Shown: positions 16,554 through 25,605 of the stretch, piece by piece | How the letters are laid out: every line of letters starts with the position of its first letter | Position numbering within the stretch: the stretch's first letter is position 1 | Assembly (NCBI GenBank): GCA_963834725.1 | Contig: CAWICN010000001.1 | Location: 5,828,001 to 5,892,000, forward strand | DNA: 64,000 nt | Reading direction: 5' to 3' | Source of the DNA: PALSA-693 sp963834725 | GTDB taxonomy: Bacteria > Actinomycetota > Acidimicrobiia > Acidimicrobiales > Palsa-688 | Program-made: the position numbers and the translations under genes | Notes under the pieces: model-generated | The model's input: only the letters and a program-made list of their open reading frames with translations | Databases searched by the model: none | What the model was told of the DNA's origin: nothing

Positions 16554-17435
16554 AATATATTGGTCGGGGCTGTCTCAGGTGTTGCGGCTTCGCCGTGCAG
16601 TAAGGGCGAGCGGGCGAGAGTTAAAACTCCGAAGCCGATGCCGGCCGCGGTGACAGCAGACGCGATCAGAAAGAGGCCCCCTCGAGTTGTCTCTTTGAAC
16701 ACGACGACGCCCCAGACGATGGCGACGATCGGGTCGGCCAGGGTCAGGCCGGGCTGGGCGGAAACGAGCCGCCCGGCCTGCAAGGCGTTTTGGGCCAGGA
16801 ATAGTGCCACCAGTCCACTGGCAGCCATGGCGTAGGTTTGCCAGGTGAGCAGGACGCCGAGGAGGCCATGGCTAAGCCCGGTCGTCATGCCCTTCATGTA
16901 GGCCGAGGTCAACCCGAAGTTGATGCCGCCGGCCAGACCCAAAAGCGCCGGACGCCGGCCCGGGCCGCCCTTCGAGCTGGCCGCCAGGCACACCAGGATC
17001 AACCTGACGGTGGCTGCGCTACCCACGGCCCAGTCGACGCCCGGGGCTCGGCCCCCGTTTCCAGCCTGGGGGGCCAGGGAGAGGATCAAGCCGGCTAGCC
17101 CGATGGTCATGGCGGCGGCGGCGATCCATTCTCGCCTGTGGAGGCGGGCCCCGAACGCCCAGGAAGCCCCCACTAAGGGTCAGCGGCAGTTCCAGAACGA
17201 CGATGGGTTGAACGGCGGCCAGACGTCCCCGGCTCAAAGCCGCGGCCATGAGCAAGAATGAGACGATTACGGTGGCGAAGCCTGCTAGCCATATGGGTCT
17301 TCGGGCCAGGTCGATGACCAGCCGCAGGCGCATGGCCAGCTCGGGCGGCTCGTCGCGGTTGGCCTTTCGCTGTAACACGTTGGACGCCGCGTTCGACATT
17401 GCGGCCAGCACGGCGAGCGCGTAACTGAGGATCAT
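16427..17435 (-). pseudogene. DMT-type membrane transporter, frameshifted
   Basis: The ATG overlaps the MFS stop (17432-17435), so the two formed an operon. Helices 1-4 are in one frame (MILSYALAVLAAMSNAASNVLQ, WLAGFATVIVSFLLMAAAL, VQPIVVLELPLTL), and the rest continues in another from about 17165 (ASWAFGARLHRREWIAAAAMTIG and onward through six more helices, to GGLFLIASAVTAAGIGFGV). An extra base in CTTAGTGGGGG explains the break. The C-terminal stop has also moved: the frame runs 127 bases into MarR. It resembles EamA-like multidrug or metabolite exporters of unknown substrate. Confidence 0.7.
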
Positions 17436-19291
17436 CGGGTGACCTTGGCGTCTGGGTTCTCGCCGATGCCCTGTTTGTGCCCGCGGTCGTTCGCTTGGGA
17501 CCGTCGAGGTGGCTGCCCCGATTTTCTGCTCACCCGTCCCGGTCCGTCGAAAGTCATTGTCATTTCCCCTCTGCCGCTCTCAGAGGAAGCGAAAGGCCGT
17601 TGGCTAGCGGCGGGCTGCCCGGCGCCTCGCCGGCCGCCGGCTGCTTCGGAGGCGGCGGCGGTGGCCACGTCGCGAAGGTACCGGTGCCGCTGGCGCACCA
17701 GGATGGCGCCGCTGGCCAAGAGCGGTGCCAGCATGACCAGGAAGGTGTAGTTCAAGCCGACGCCCACCCCGGCCGGCGCGTTTGGGCCCCCAGCCGACCC
17801 CGATCCTGACGCCAAACCGAATCCCACCCCCGTGGCGTGTCCGGTGGCGATCAGCGAGGAGACCAGACCGAACACCAGCGGTGCGAAAGCCTCCAGCAGA
17901 CTGCGAGCAAAGGTGCGGACGGACTCGGCCCGCCCCCACAGGCCGGAGGGGACGATATCCAAGCGAGCGGCATCCAACGCTGGGTTGGGGGCGCTCAACG
18001 CCCCGCTGCCCGCCACAAAGAATGGCATGGACACGGCGATGGAAGCGCTCAGCACGCCCGGTAGGAACAGGAGCGAGGCAACCACGAACCCAAAGCCGCT
18101 GACGAGCATGCGGGCGTCGGGCCGGCCCTTTTCGATCAGGCGGTCGGCCAGTCGGCCGCCGCCGATGGTGCCGATCACCGCTCCGACCCCAAGCAGCACC
18201 ACCAGCATGCTGATGGTGCGGGTGTCCAGCCCGAAGCGGGTTTCGGCGTAGAGCACGGAGAAGGCTCGCATGCCAGCCACGAAGAAATAGCCGAGTGCCG
18301 ACGAGGCAATCAGAATCCGGTTGGTCGAGATACTCAGCACATAGCGGCCGGCCGTCCCTAGCCCCATACCCGCTGGGTCCCGGCGAAGGACATGTCGGGG
18401 GTCGGGGCGGCTCTGCATGTCCGGCCGGCCCGCTGCGGTGCTGGCGCCGGGCGGACCGGCGCCGATGGCTTGCGGGCGGATCGACTCATCTGGTCTCGAC
18501 AGTTGGTCCTCAGCCTCTACGTGATGGACGGCGTTGCGCTCCGGCTCTTTGAGCAGAAGATGCACCGCAGCCGCTAAGGCCGCGCTGAACCCGGCCAGCA
18601 CAAAAAATGTGACCCGCCAGCTGGTGGCCAAACCAAGGTTGCCGGCCACCAGAAGCCCGGCTCCGGCGCCGACCAGCTCGCCGGACAGGATCCAGCCGTA
18701 GATCTGGGATCGATGGGCGGCTGGGAACTGATCGCCGGTCAGCGAGGCTACCGCCGGCCCCGCCGCCGAGGTGACCAGACCGAGCAGCAGTCGGGCCACC
18801 AGCAGGAACAGATAGCTGGTGGCCAGCCCGCAGCCGACCATGGCCACCGACCACAGCGCCACCACCACGACCAGCAGCCGGGTCCGCGACACTCGGTCGA
18901 CGAGCACGCCCATGGGCAGTGTGCCCATCACCCCGACCAGTGAGCTGGCCGTGATGAGCAGCCCGAACTGTGTGTTTCCGATTCGGAATGCCTTCTCCAG
19001 GGGTCGGGCCAACGCCGCCATGGCCCCTCCGTCGGCGCTGGACAGACTGAGCAGCAGAGCCATGAGCACTATGGCCCGGCGGCCTTCGGTGCCGCCCGAC
19101 GTTTCGGACATCCGCTGCCAGAAGCGCCGGATCTTTCCGGGCTCGAGGTGCCGTTCGCGGCCATCGTTTGCTGTCACCGTTCCGGCTTTGGTGTCCCCAA
19201 GGACGCCGAGCCCAGATCCGGGATAGGGGACCGTCACGGTGTAAGGACCGTCAGCCCGAGGGGCGGATGGCGCAGCTGAGCCACCTTTCAT
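17432..19291 (-). CDS. MFS transporter with large central loop
   Basis: A 619-residue major facilitator. About 75 hydrophilic residues precede helix 1 (AIVLMALLLSLSSADGGAMAAL). The helix 2-3 loop has the MFS signature GVLVDRVSRTRLL, and the central loop (about residues 255-320) is long and polar. The second half begins near LIASSALGYFFVAGMRAF and includes VPSGLWGRAESVRTFARS. The polar C-terminal tail is about 90 residues long. ATG 19291 has no clear ribosome site, so the true start may be internal. A decayed paralogue with matching motifs lies at 29983-31440. The substrate is not readable. Confidence 0.82.
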   Translation of the reverse strand: MKGGSAAPSAPRADGPYTVTVPYPGSGLGVLGDTKAGTVTANDGRERHLEPGKIRRFWQRMSETSGGTEGRRAIVLMALLLSLSSADGGAMAALARPLEKAFRIGNTQFGLLITASSLVGVMGTLPMGVLVDRVSRTRLLVVVVALWSVAMVGCGLATSYLFLLVARLLLGLVTSAAGPAVASLTGDQFPAAHRSQIYGWILSGELVGAGAGLLVAGNLGLATSWRVTFFVLAGFSAALAAAVHLLLKEPERNAVHHVEAEDQLSRPDESIRPQAIGAGPPGASTAAGRPDMQSRPDPRHVLRRDPAGMGLGTAGRYVLSISTNRILIASSALGYFFVAGMRAFSVLYAETRFGLDTRTISMLVVLLGVGAVIGTIGGGRLADRLIEKGRPDARMLVSGFGFVVASLLFLPGVLSASIAVSMPFFVAGSGALSAPNPALDAARLDIVPSGLWGRAESVRTFARSLLEAFAPLVFGLVSSLIATGHATGVGFGLASGSGSAGGPNAPAGVGVGLNYTFLVMLAPLLASGAILVRQRHRYLRDVATAAASEAAGGRRGAGQPAASQRPFASSESGRGEMTMTFDGPGRVSRKSGQPPRRSQANDRGHKQGIGENPDAKVTR

Positions 19292-19556
19292 GTTCGGAAA
19301 CGAGTCGCAGCGAGGGCCGGCCCGGGGGGCGCGGTCAACGCAAGGCCGCCGTCGCGGAAACTCAGGGCCGCTGGCATGAGCCTTGCGCCCGGGCCGGCGA
19401 TGGCCCGGTCATCTCCGCCGACGCGACGGGAGACCGTTGCGGCAGTGCCGACGCAGTCTCACCACAGTGCCGCCGCAGTGGCCAGCACCGGCCTGTCCGT
19501 GGTCCTTCGAGCGGGCCTGAACTTCCCCGACCGCCCTATGCGCCCACACCGACAGC

Positions 19557-20021
19557 TCAGTCATGGCCGGGCCGTCTCTGTCCTTGCCCGGGCTGATCCC
19601 GCCGCCAGGCTCCCAGCTGTCGGTGCACCGCGGCGGCCACCTCCGACGCTCTGCCCAGACGCCCGGCCCCCTGTAGCTCGGCCAGCTCCAGGCCGACCAG
19701 GAGGCGCCGTTGGGTCCACTCGACCTGGCTGTCGCTCATCGTGAGCAGATCATCGACGATGCTGGCAACGGCCTGAGCCCAGCAGTCACCCGCCGTCCGG
19801 CGGCCCAGGACAGCCAGGGTCTCCAGACGATCCGGTGGGCAGTGCGCTACCGAGTTGAGCCACGCCCATGCCGGCACCGGCCGGCCTTCGCGCCGGTACA
19901 GGGCGGCGGCCTGGCCGGCCACGATGGCGGCCGATTCAGCCAGGACGGCAGCCACCGCTTCGTCGGGCAACGCGGATCCATCCTGCTTCTCCGCCTTTTG
20001 CCGCTTGCGGTGCCACCGCAT
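19557..20021 (-). CDS. Hypothetical protein at the end of the LDH-TPP operon
   Basis: A 154-residue soluble protein starting 17 bases after the transporter remnant. It opens with a basic segment (MRWHRKRQKAEKQD), then helical stretches (EAVAAVLAESAAIVAGQAAALYRREG, PAWAWLNSVAHCPPDRLETLAVLG, WTQRRLLVGLELAELQG). No membrane segment, signal peptide or known motif is seen. Its place suggests co-transcription with the lactate dehydrogenase and TPP enzyme. Confidence 0.6.
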   Translation of the reverse strand: MRWHRKRQKAEKQDGSALPDEAVAAVLAESAAIVAGQAAALYRREGRPVPAWAWLNSVAHCPPDRLETLAVLGRRTAGDCWAQAVASIVDDLLTMSDSQVEWTQRRLLVGLELAELQGAGRLGRASEVAAAVHRQLGAWRRDQPGQGQRRPGHD

Positions 20022-20038
20022 CTCGCGCCGATTCCTTG

Positions 20039-20299
20039 TCAGCCGCGGCAGAGCAGCACCGCCGGCAGCGCCGCGTTCACCTGGGCCGGGGGCAGGATTC
20101 CGGCTAGAGGGATGGCGATGAGGGCGGTGCCCAGGGCGAAGCCGAACAGGCTGAACCCGCCCGGCCCGGCCAGGGTCGCCTCGACCGGCACGTCGAGGGC
20201 GTGCAAGTCCCGGTCGGACATGCTGGCGATGACTGGACCGGCTTTGGTCCAGTGCTCGGTGAAGATAGGGGCGGGTTTGTCCGGCTGGGATAGGGCCAT
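20039..20299 (-). pseudogene. N-terminal part of a GPR1/FUN34/YaaH-type transporter
   Basis: ATG 20299 has an AGGAGG ribosome site and gives 86 residues. After a polar lead (DRDLHALDVPVEATLAGPG) comes one helix, FSLFGFALGTALIAIPLAG, and the start of a second, AALPAVLL, where the frame ends with CRG and a stop. This is how GPR1/FUN34/YaaH-like proteins begin, but the other helices are missing. The complementary back half appears fused to the GMC fragment at 11444-11974. It sits directly behind a TPP oxidase, a sensible place for an acetate transporter. Confidence 0.55.
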
Positions 20300-20327
20300 G
20301 GATGGTCCTCCTCTCGGGCTGCAGCGG

Positions 20328-22178
20328 CTACGGATCGCGGCGGCTGACCTTGTCGGCCACCTTGCCCGCCACTTTGCCGACCAGGTCGGGAATGACGTGG
20401 CCGGGGCTGGCGTCGAAACTGGATTCGTCGAGCAGGTCTTTGACCATTTGGAGGGCGATCTGTTTGCGGTTGGGGGTGCCCTGGCGCAGGGCGTGCAGGA
20501 GCGGCATGACCTGGCTCTTTTTGACCTTGGCCGGCAGGGGCGGTTCGTGCTCGTTGGTGACCGCTTCGATGATGACCGGGCCGTCCATGGCCAGCGCCTG
20601 TCGCATCTGCTCGCCGCAGCGGACGGGATCCTCGATCCGCACCCCTTGGGCACCGCAGGCTTCGGCGAACTTGACGAAATCGAGGGGGGCGAAGTTCACG
20701 CCGTACTCGGGGTTGCCCAGGAACACCATCTGCTCCCACTTGATCAGCCCGAGGGTGTTGTTTTTAACCACCACCATTTTGATGGGCAGTTGGTGCTGGA
20801 CGCAGGTGAGAAAGTCGCCCAGCTGCATGGTGGCCGATCCGTCGCCGGTGAAGACCACCACTTGGCGGCCCGGGAAGGCGGCGGCGGCCCCGATGGCGTA
20901 GGGCAGGCCGGCCGCCATGGAGCAGTTGGTGCCGGAGAAGCTGAACTGCTGGCCCTCCCGTAATTTGATCTGGCGGGCCGCGAAGGTGGTGACGGTGCCC
21001 GAGTCGCCGCAGATGATGGCGTCATCGGCCAGGGCGGCGCTCAGGGCTCGGGCCGGCACCTGGGGCCGCATGGGGGTATCGGTGCTGGTGCCGCGTTCAT
21101 CCATGAGCGCCCACCATTCCGTCATGCCCTGCTGGGCCTGCTCCAGGAAGGCCCGGTCGTCTTTGCGTTCCAGCCGGCCGACCAGATCGGCCAGGGTGGC
21201 CCGGGCGTCGCCGGCCAGGCCGACCGTGGCCGGATACCGCAGCCCGATGCGTTCGGGCTTGTCGTCGATCTGCACGCACTCGGCCTGGCCGGGGGCCGGA
21301 TAGAACTCGATGTAGGGCATGGTGGAGCCCACGATCAACAGGCCGTCGCAGGCTTCCAGGGCCTCCTCCGAGGGGCGGGTGCCGACCAGGCCGATGGTGC
21401 CGGTGGTGTTGGGGCTGTCGTCGGGCACGCAGTCCTTGCCCAGCATGGCTTTGATGATGGGGGCGCCCAGTTTGTCAGCCACCGCCTCCAGTTCGGCCCG
21501 GGCGCCCCGGGCCCCCGCCCCGGCCAGGATGGCGATCTTGGACGCCCGGTTCAGCACCGCCGCGGCCGCCTCCATATCGTCGCGTGGGGGGATGCGGATG
21601 GGGGGCCGCCAGGCCGGGCTGGTGTGGCCGGGGACGTTGCGCATATACCGGGTTCCGCTGTCGGCCGGGGCGGCCTGGTAGTCGATGGGGAAGCCCAGGT
21701 GGGCCGGGCCCCGCTGGGTCAGGGCGGAGCGGCAGGCGTAGTCGACCATGTTGATGACGTGCTGGGGGCCCATGACCCGCTGGTTGAACACGGTCACGTC
21801 GTTGAACAGGTAGTCGTTGTTGACGTCCTGGAGGTAGCTGGTGCCGATCAGGTCGTGGTAAGACATGCCGGTGATGGCCAGAATGGGGGCCTGTTCGGTG
21901 CGGGCGTCCAGCATGCCGTTGAGCAGGTGGGCGGCGCCGGGCCCGGAGGTGGCGAAACACACCCCCAGGCGGCCGGTGAACTTGGCGTAGCCCACCGCGG
22001 CCATGGCCGCCACCTCCTCGTGGCGAACATGGATGTATTGGACGCGGTCGGCCGCTTTGCGCAGGGCGTCCATGAACCCGTTGATGCCGTCGCCGGGCAG
22101 CCCGAAGATGGTGTCCACCCCCCAGGCCAGCAGTCGTTCCACCATGGCGTCGGCCGCGGTGGCCGTGTCACTGGGCAT
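20328..22178 (-). CDS. TPP-dependent pyruvate oxidase/dehydrogenase-like enzyme, copy 2
   Basis: A full 616-residue ThDP enzyme whose start overlaps the dehydrogenase stop by 11 bases. The PYR domain shows IFGLPGDGINGFMDAL, the catalytic-Glu block YIHVRHEEVAAMAAVGYAK and TSGPGAAHLLNGMLDA; the PP domain has TGDGSATMQLGDFLT at about residue 443 and VKNNTLGLIKWEQ. The extended C-terminus (KVKKSQVMPLLHALRQG and onward) resembles the membrane-peptide end of PoxB-type oxidases, which release acetate and CO2 and reduce quinone. With the preceding lactate-type dehydrogenase it would form a lactate to pyruvate to acetate route. Sequence differs clearly from copy 1, so the two are not a recent duplication. 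Confidence 0.84.
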   Translation of the reverse strand: MPSDTATAADAMVERLLAWGVDTIFGLPGDGINGFMDALRKAADRVQYIHVRHEEVAAMAAVGYAKFTGRLGVCFATSGPGAAHLLNGMLDARTEQAPILAITGMSYHDLIGTSYLQDVNNDYLFNDVTVFNQRVMGPQHVINMVDYACRSALTQRGPAHLGFPIDYQAAPADSGTRYMRNVPGHTSPAWRPPIRIPPRDDMEAAAAVLNRASKIAILAGAGARGARAELEAVADKLGAPIIKAMLGKDCVPDDSPNTTGTIGLVGTRPSEEALEACDGLLIVGSTMPYIEFYPAPGQAECVQIDDKPERIGLRYPATVGLAGDARATLADLVGRLERKDDRAFLEQAQQGMTEWWALMDERGTSTDTPMRPQVPARALSAALADDAIICGDSGTVTTFAARQIKLREGQQFSFSGTNCSMAAGLPYAIGAAAAFPGRQVVVFTGDGSATMQLGDFLTCVQHQLPIKMVVVKNNTLGLIKWEQMVFLGNPEYGVNFAPLDFVKFAEACGAQGVRIEDPVRCGEQMRQALAMDGPVIIEAVTNEHEPPLPAKVKKSQVMPLLHALRQGTPNRKQIALQMVKDLLDESSFDASPGHVIPDLVGKVAGKVADKVSRRDP

Positions 22179-25164
22179 GCGGTCCTCCTTGATGAAGGCC
22201 CTGGGCGATCACCTGGGCCAGGTGTACGGGCTGTCGGTCGGTGTTCTGGGCGATCTGTTCCCGGCAGCTGAATCCGTCGGCGACGATCAGGGTGTCGGGG
22301 TCGGCCTGGCGCACCGCGGGCAGGATGACCCGTTCACCCGCCGCCATGGATACCCGGTATTGGTCGCCGGCTTCGTAGCCGAAGCTGCCGGCCATCCCGC
22401 AGCAGCCCGAATCGGGGCGGTTCACCTCGAGGCCCAGCCGGCCCAACACGGTGTTCTCGGCTTCGAAACCCATGACCGCCTGGTGGTGGCAGTGGGGTTG
22501 CAGCAACGCCTTGGCGTGCATCGTTGGGAACGCGAAGCCGGGGGCTTTTCGCACCAGGAACTCGCTCAGGGTATAGATCTGCTGGGACAGGCGGCGGGCG
22601 TCGCCGTCGTGGGGAAACAGGTTGACCAGCTCGTCCCGGAACACCGCCACACAGGACGGTTCCAGGCCCACCACCGGCACGCCGATCTCGATGTCCTGGC
22701 GCAGGCTGGTGAGGATGTTCCGCAGCCACCGTTTGGCGGTGGGCAGCATGCCGTAGTCGTAGAGCGGTCGGCCGCAACACAGGATCTGCTCGGGGACCCG
22801 CACGGTGAAGCCGGCCGCCTCGAGCACCTCGGTGGCCGCCTTGGCCACCTCGGGAGTGAGAAAGTTGTTGAACGTGTCGGGCCACAACAGCACCGGCGGA
22901 CCGTCCGCTAACGGCTGGGTGCGGGCCGCGAACCAGGCCCGGAAGGTCTCGGTGGCGAACGTCGGCGCGCACCGCTGAGCGGCGACCCCCGCCACCTTCT
23001 TCGCCAGTCGACTTATTCCGGGGGCGGCCAACATGGTGTTGGCCGCCCGCGGGGTGCGGCTGGCCAGGCGGGCCCACAGCGGGATGAGGCCCAGGCTGTA
23101 GGCGGCCCGGGGCCGCACCCGGCGGGCGTAGTAGTGGGACAGGAACTCGGCCTTGTAGGTGGCCATGTCCACCGACACCGGGCAGTCGCTCTTACAGCCC
23201 TTGCAGGAAAGGCACAGATCTAGGGCGTCCTTGACGTGGTCGTCGCGCCACACGTTGCGGGGCTGGTCCGGGTTGGACATCATCTCGAACAGCAGCCGAG
23301 AGCGGCCTCGGGTGGAGTGTTTCTCCTCCCGGGTGACCATGAACGACGGGCACATGGTGCCGCCCGCCAGGTGCCGGCACTTGCCCACCCCGAAACAGCG
23401 GTTGGACGCCTCGGCGAAGCTGCCCTGGTCCTCGACAAACGAGAAATGGGTTCTGACCTGGCGGGGCCGGTAGTCGGTGCCCAAGCGGACGTTCTGGTCC
23501 GGGCGGTAGGGGTTGACCACCTTGCCCGGGTTCATCTTCCCGTCCGGGTCGAAAATGGCCTTGAACTTGGCGAACGCCTCTATCAGCTCGGGCCCGAACA
23601 TCTTGCCCAGCAGGGCCCCTCGCAGCTGGCCGTCGCCGTGCTCGCCCGACAGCGACCCGCCGTAGCGGACCACCAGGTCCGCCGCTTCGTCCAAAAAGGC
23701 CCGGAAGTTGGCCAGTCCCTCGGCGCTGGCCAGGTCCAGATCCAGCCGGTTGTGCACACAGCCCTGGCCGATATGGCCGAACAGCACCGTGTGGTAGCCG
23801 AAGCGGTCGACCAGATCCTGGAAATCGCGCAGATAGTCGGGCAGCCGTTGCGGGTCCACCGCGGCGTCCTCCCAGCCCGCCAGCCCCGCATGCTGGCCCG
23901 GGATGCGGGTCGAGCCGATGGCGCCCCGGCGTACCTCCCAGATGTCCGCCTCCACCGCCGGGTCGTCGAACATGGTCACACTGCGGTGGCCGCCCGCCTT
24001 CAGGCGATCCACGAGCTCCTGGGCTTTAGCGTCGGCCTCTTCCTTGCTGTCGCCGCCGTACTCGGCCAAAAGCCAGGCCCGACCCTCGGGCAGTTCGTGC
24101 ATGCCCGCCAGGTCCTGGCCCTTGGTTCGCAGGTTACGGATCACCCCGGCGTCGAAGAACTCCAGGCCGATCACCTCGGTCTCCAGCCCCGTCGGTACCG
24201 CCTCGGCCGCCGCCGCGGCGTCGGCGAAGCCGGCCAGCAGCAGGCTGTGATACGGCGGGTCGGGGACCAGGCGCACCGTGGCCTCCAGCACCAGCACGCA
24301 CGTGGACTCGCTGCCGACCAGCGCCTGGGCCACGTTGAAGTCCTGGTCCAGCGAATCCAGGTTGAACCCCGACACCCGGCGGGGAATGTCCGGGTAGCGA
24401 GCGGCGATCCGCGACCCGTAACGGCCCCGCAGCTCCGCCAAGGCCCGGTAGATCTCGGCTCGGCGGCCGCCCTGCGTCTGGATGGCCGCGAACTCGTCAT
24501 CCGAAGTCGGGCCCACTCGCATGCGGACCCCGTCATAGGTGACCACGTCCAGGGCGACGACGTTGTCGACGGTCTTGCCGCCCATCACCGAATGGGTCCC
24601 GCACGAGTTGTTGCCGATCATCCCACCCAGGGTGCAATGGTCATGGGTGGCCGGATCGGGAGCGAAGGTCAGGCCGTGGCCACCCGCCGCCTCTCTCAGC
24701 TGGTCGCAGATCACCCCCGGCTCCACCCTCGCCCGGCGGCGGTCCACATCCAGGTCGACAATGTGGTTCATGTACTTGGAGAAATCGAACATGACCGCGG
24801 CGTTCACGCTCTGGCCGGCCAGACCCGTCCCGCAACCCCGCCCCAAGATCGGCACCCCGTACCGGCGGCAGCACTCCAACGCCGCCACCACATCATCCGC
24901 GTCACGAGGGATCACCACTCCGATCGGCAGCTGCCGGTAGATCGACGCGTCATTCGCGTACAAGCGCCGCGCCCCCTCATCGAAGCGGACTTCCCCCCGC
25001 ACCGCCACCCGCAAATCGTTCGCCAACCCCGAGCCATCCGAGCGACGGGCCGGCTCTTCCGTGGCCCGCCTTCCCGTCCGCCCTGCCCCTACCACCAACT
25101 CCACCGGCTGCGACTGTCCCCTCACCGACCGACCCACCCCAACCGCTCGACCCTGTGCTGGCAC
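22168..25164 (-). CDS. FAD-linked D-lactate/glycolate-type dehydrogenase fused to Fe-S and CCG domains
   Basis: A 998-residue fusion. Residues about 45-500 form a PCMH-type FAD domain (LPIGVVIPRDADDVVAALE, GRGCGTGLAGQSVN, GGMIGNNSCGTHS) with its C-terminal cap (GHIGQGCVHNRLDLDL, SGEHGDGQLRG). Around residue 650 is the ferredoxin-like CLSCKGCKSDCPVSVDM site, and near residue 920 a cysteine-rich CCG domain (PHCHHQAVMGF, SGCCGMAGSFG). Such fusions oxidise 2-hydroxyacids such as D-lactate, D-2-hydroxyglutarate or glycolate and feed quinone. GTG 25164 is the first start; homology begins about 48 residues later, so the exact start is uncertain. It heads an operon with the TPP enzyme. Confidence 0.85.
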   Translation of the reverse strand: MPAQGRAVGVGRSVRGQSQPVELVVGAGRTGRRATEEPARRSDGSGLANDLRVAVRGEVRFDEGARRLYANDASIYRQLPIGVVIPRDADDVVAALECCRRYGVPILGRGCGTGLAGQSVNAAVMFDFSKYMNHIVDLDVDRRRARVEPGVICDQLREAAGGHGLTFAPDPATHDHCTLGGMIGNNSCGTHSVMGGKTVDNVVALDVVTYDGVRMRVGPTSDDEFAAIQTQGGRRAEIYRALAELRGRYGSRIAARYPDIPRRVSGFNLDSLDQDFNVAQALVGSESTCVLVLEATVRLVPDPPYHSLLLAGFADAAAAAEAVPTGLETEVIGLEFFDAGVIRNLRTKGQDLAGMHELPEGRAWLLAEYGGDSKEEADAKAQELVDRLKAGGHRSVTMFDDPAVEADIWEVRRGAIGSTRIPGQHAGLAGWEDAAVDPQRLPDYLRDFQDLVDRFGYHTVLFGHIGQGCVHNRLDLDLASAEGLANFRAFLDEAADLVVRYGGSLSGEHGDGQLRGALLGKMFGPELIEAFAKFKAIFDPDGKMNPGKVVNPYRPDQNVRLGTDYRPRQVRTHFSFVEDQGSFAEASNRCFGVGKCRHLAGGTMCPSFMVTREEKHSTRGRSRLLFEMMSNPDQPRNVWRDDHVKDALDLCLSCKGCKSDCPVSVDMATYKAEFLSHYYARRVRPRAAYSLGLIPLWARLASRTPRAANTMLAAPGISRLAKKVAGVAAQRCAPTFATETFRAWFAARTQPLADGPPVLLWPDTFNNFLTPEVAKAATEVLEAAGFTVRVPEQILCCGRPLYDYGMLPTAKRWLRNILTSLRQDIEIGVPVVGLEPSCVAVFRDELVNLFPHDGDARRLSQQIYTLSEFLVRKAPGFAFPTMHAKALLQPHCHHQAVMGFEAENTVLGRLGLEVNRPDSGCCGMAGSFGYEAGDQYRVSMAAGERVILPAVRQADPDTLIVADGFSCREQIAQNTDRQPVHLAQVIAQGLHQGGPHAQ

Positions 25165-25252
25165 GAAGCTCTCGTTCCCATCCCGTTCGAGTCAGCCGCC
25201 ACCACCACCTGCCGAACCTCCCGACTCGCTGTCAGCAACTACCACTAAGTCC

Positions 25253-25278
25253 GTACCCGTATCGTATCACGATAAAAC
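25253..25278 (-). promoter_or_regulatory. SigB/SigF-type promoter of the dehydrogenase operon
   Basis: On the minus strand GTTT (25278-25275), 16 bases, GGGTAC (25258-25253), a consensus-quality match, 88 bases ahead of GTG 25164. The spacer is almost wholly the inverted repeat described at 25260-25274. Confidence 0.7.
25260..25274. promoter_or_regulatory. Operator-like perfect inverted repeat
   Basis: TATCGTATCACGATA: six-base arms TATCGT/ACGATA around ATC. It lies between the -35 and -10 elements of the dehydrogenase promoter; related copies occur at 15743 and 15848 around the MarR gene. Confidence 0.7.
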
Positions 25279-25605
25279 ATCGCTCATCGCCCAGATCATG
25301 GGATGCGTGCGTGTTCCCCTGACGGAACTCGGTCCGTTTTCCTCACACCTGAGCGGCTCAAACTTTTTTCAGCCAGACAGGCCCGACCGCCCTCGACGGT
25401 GCGCACTGTACTGGCAACCTCGCCAACCTCGCCCTACCTCGGTGCACGATATAATGCTTTCCTCTTGACGGTCAGCAGATTCTCACGCCGAGAGGTAGCC
25501 CCGGGGGGACCCTCTTTGGGTAACATGAAGCACCTCGCCGTCGCCAGGGCGGCCTTCCCGGAAGATGCCCCGTTCCCGCTGGAGCGCTCCGGAGAACCGC
25601 CAGTC

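Larger units (their letters stand above)
25165..25605. other. Intergenic region
   Basis: About 440 bases. Apart from the promoter/operator at 25253-25278 I see only an isolated TATAAT near 25448 without a -35 partner or a gene behind it. Confidence 0.5.

Noticed and set aside
23236..25248. 670-codon open frame on the plus strand opposite the dehydrogenase
   Set aside because: Antisense shadow of the fused FAD/Fe-S gene; no family features.
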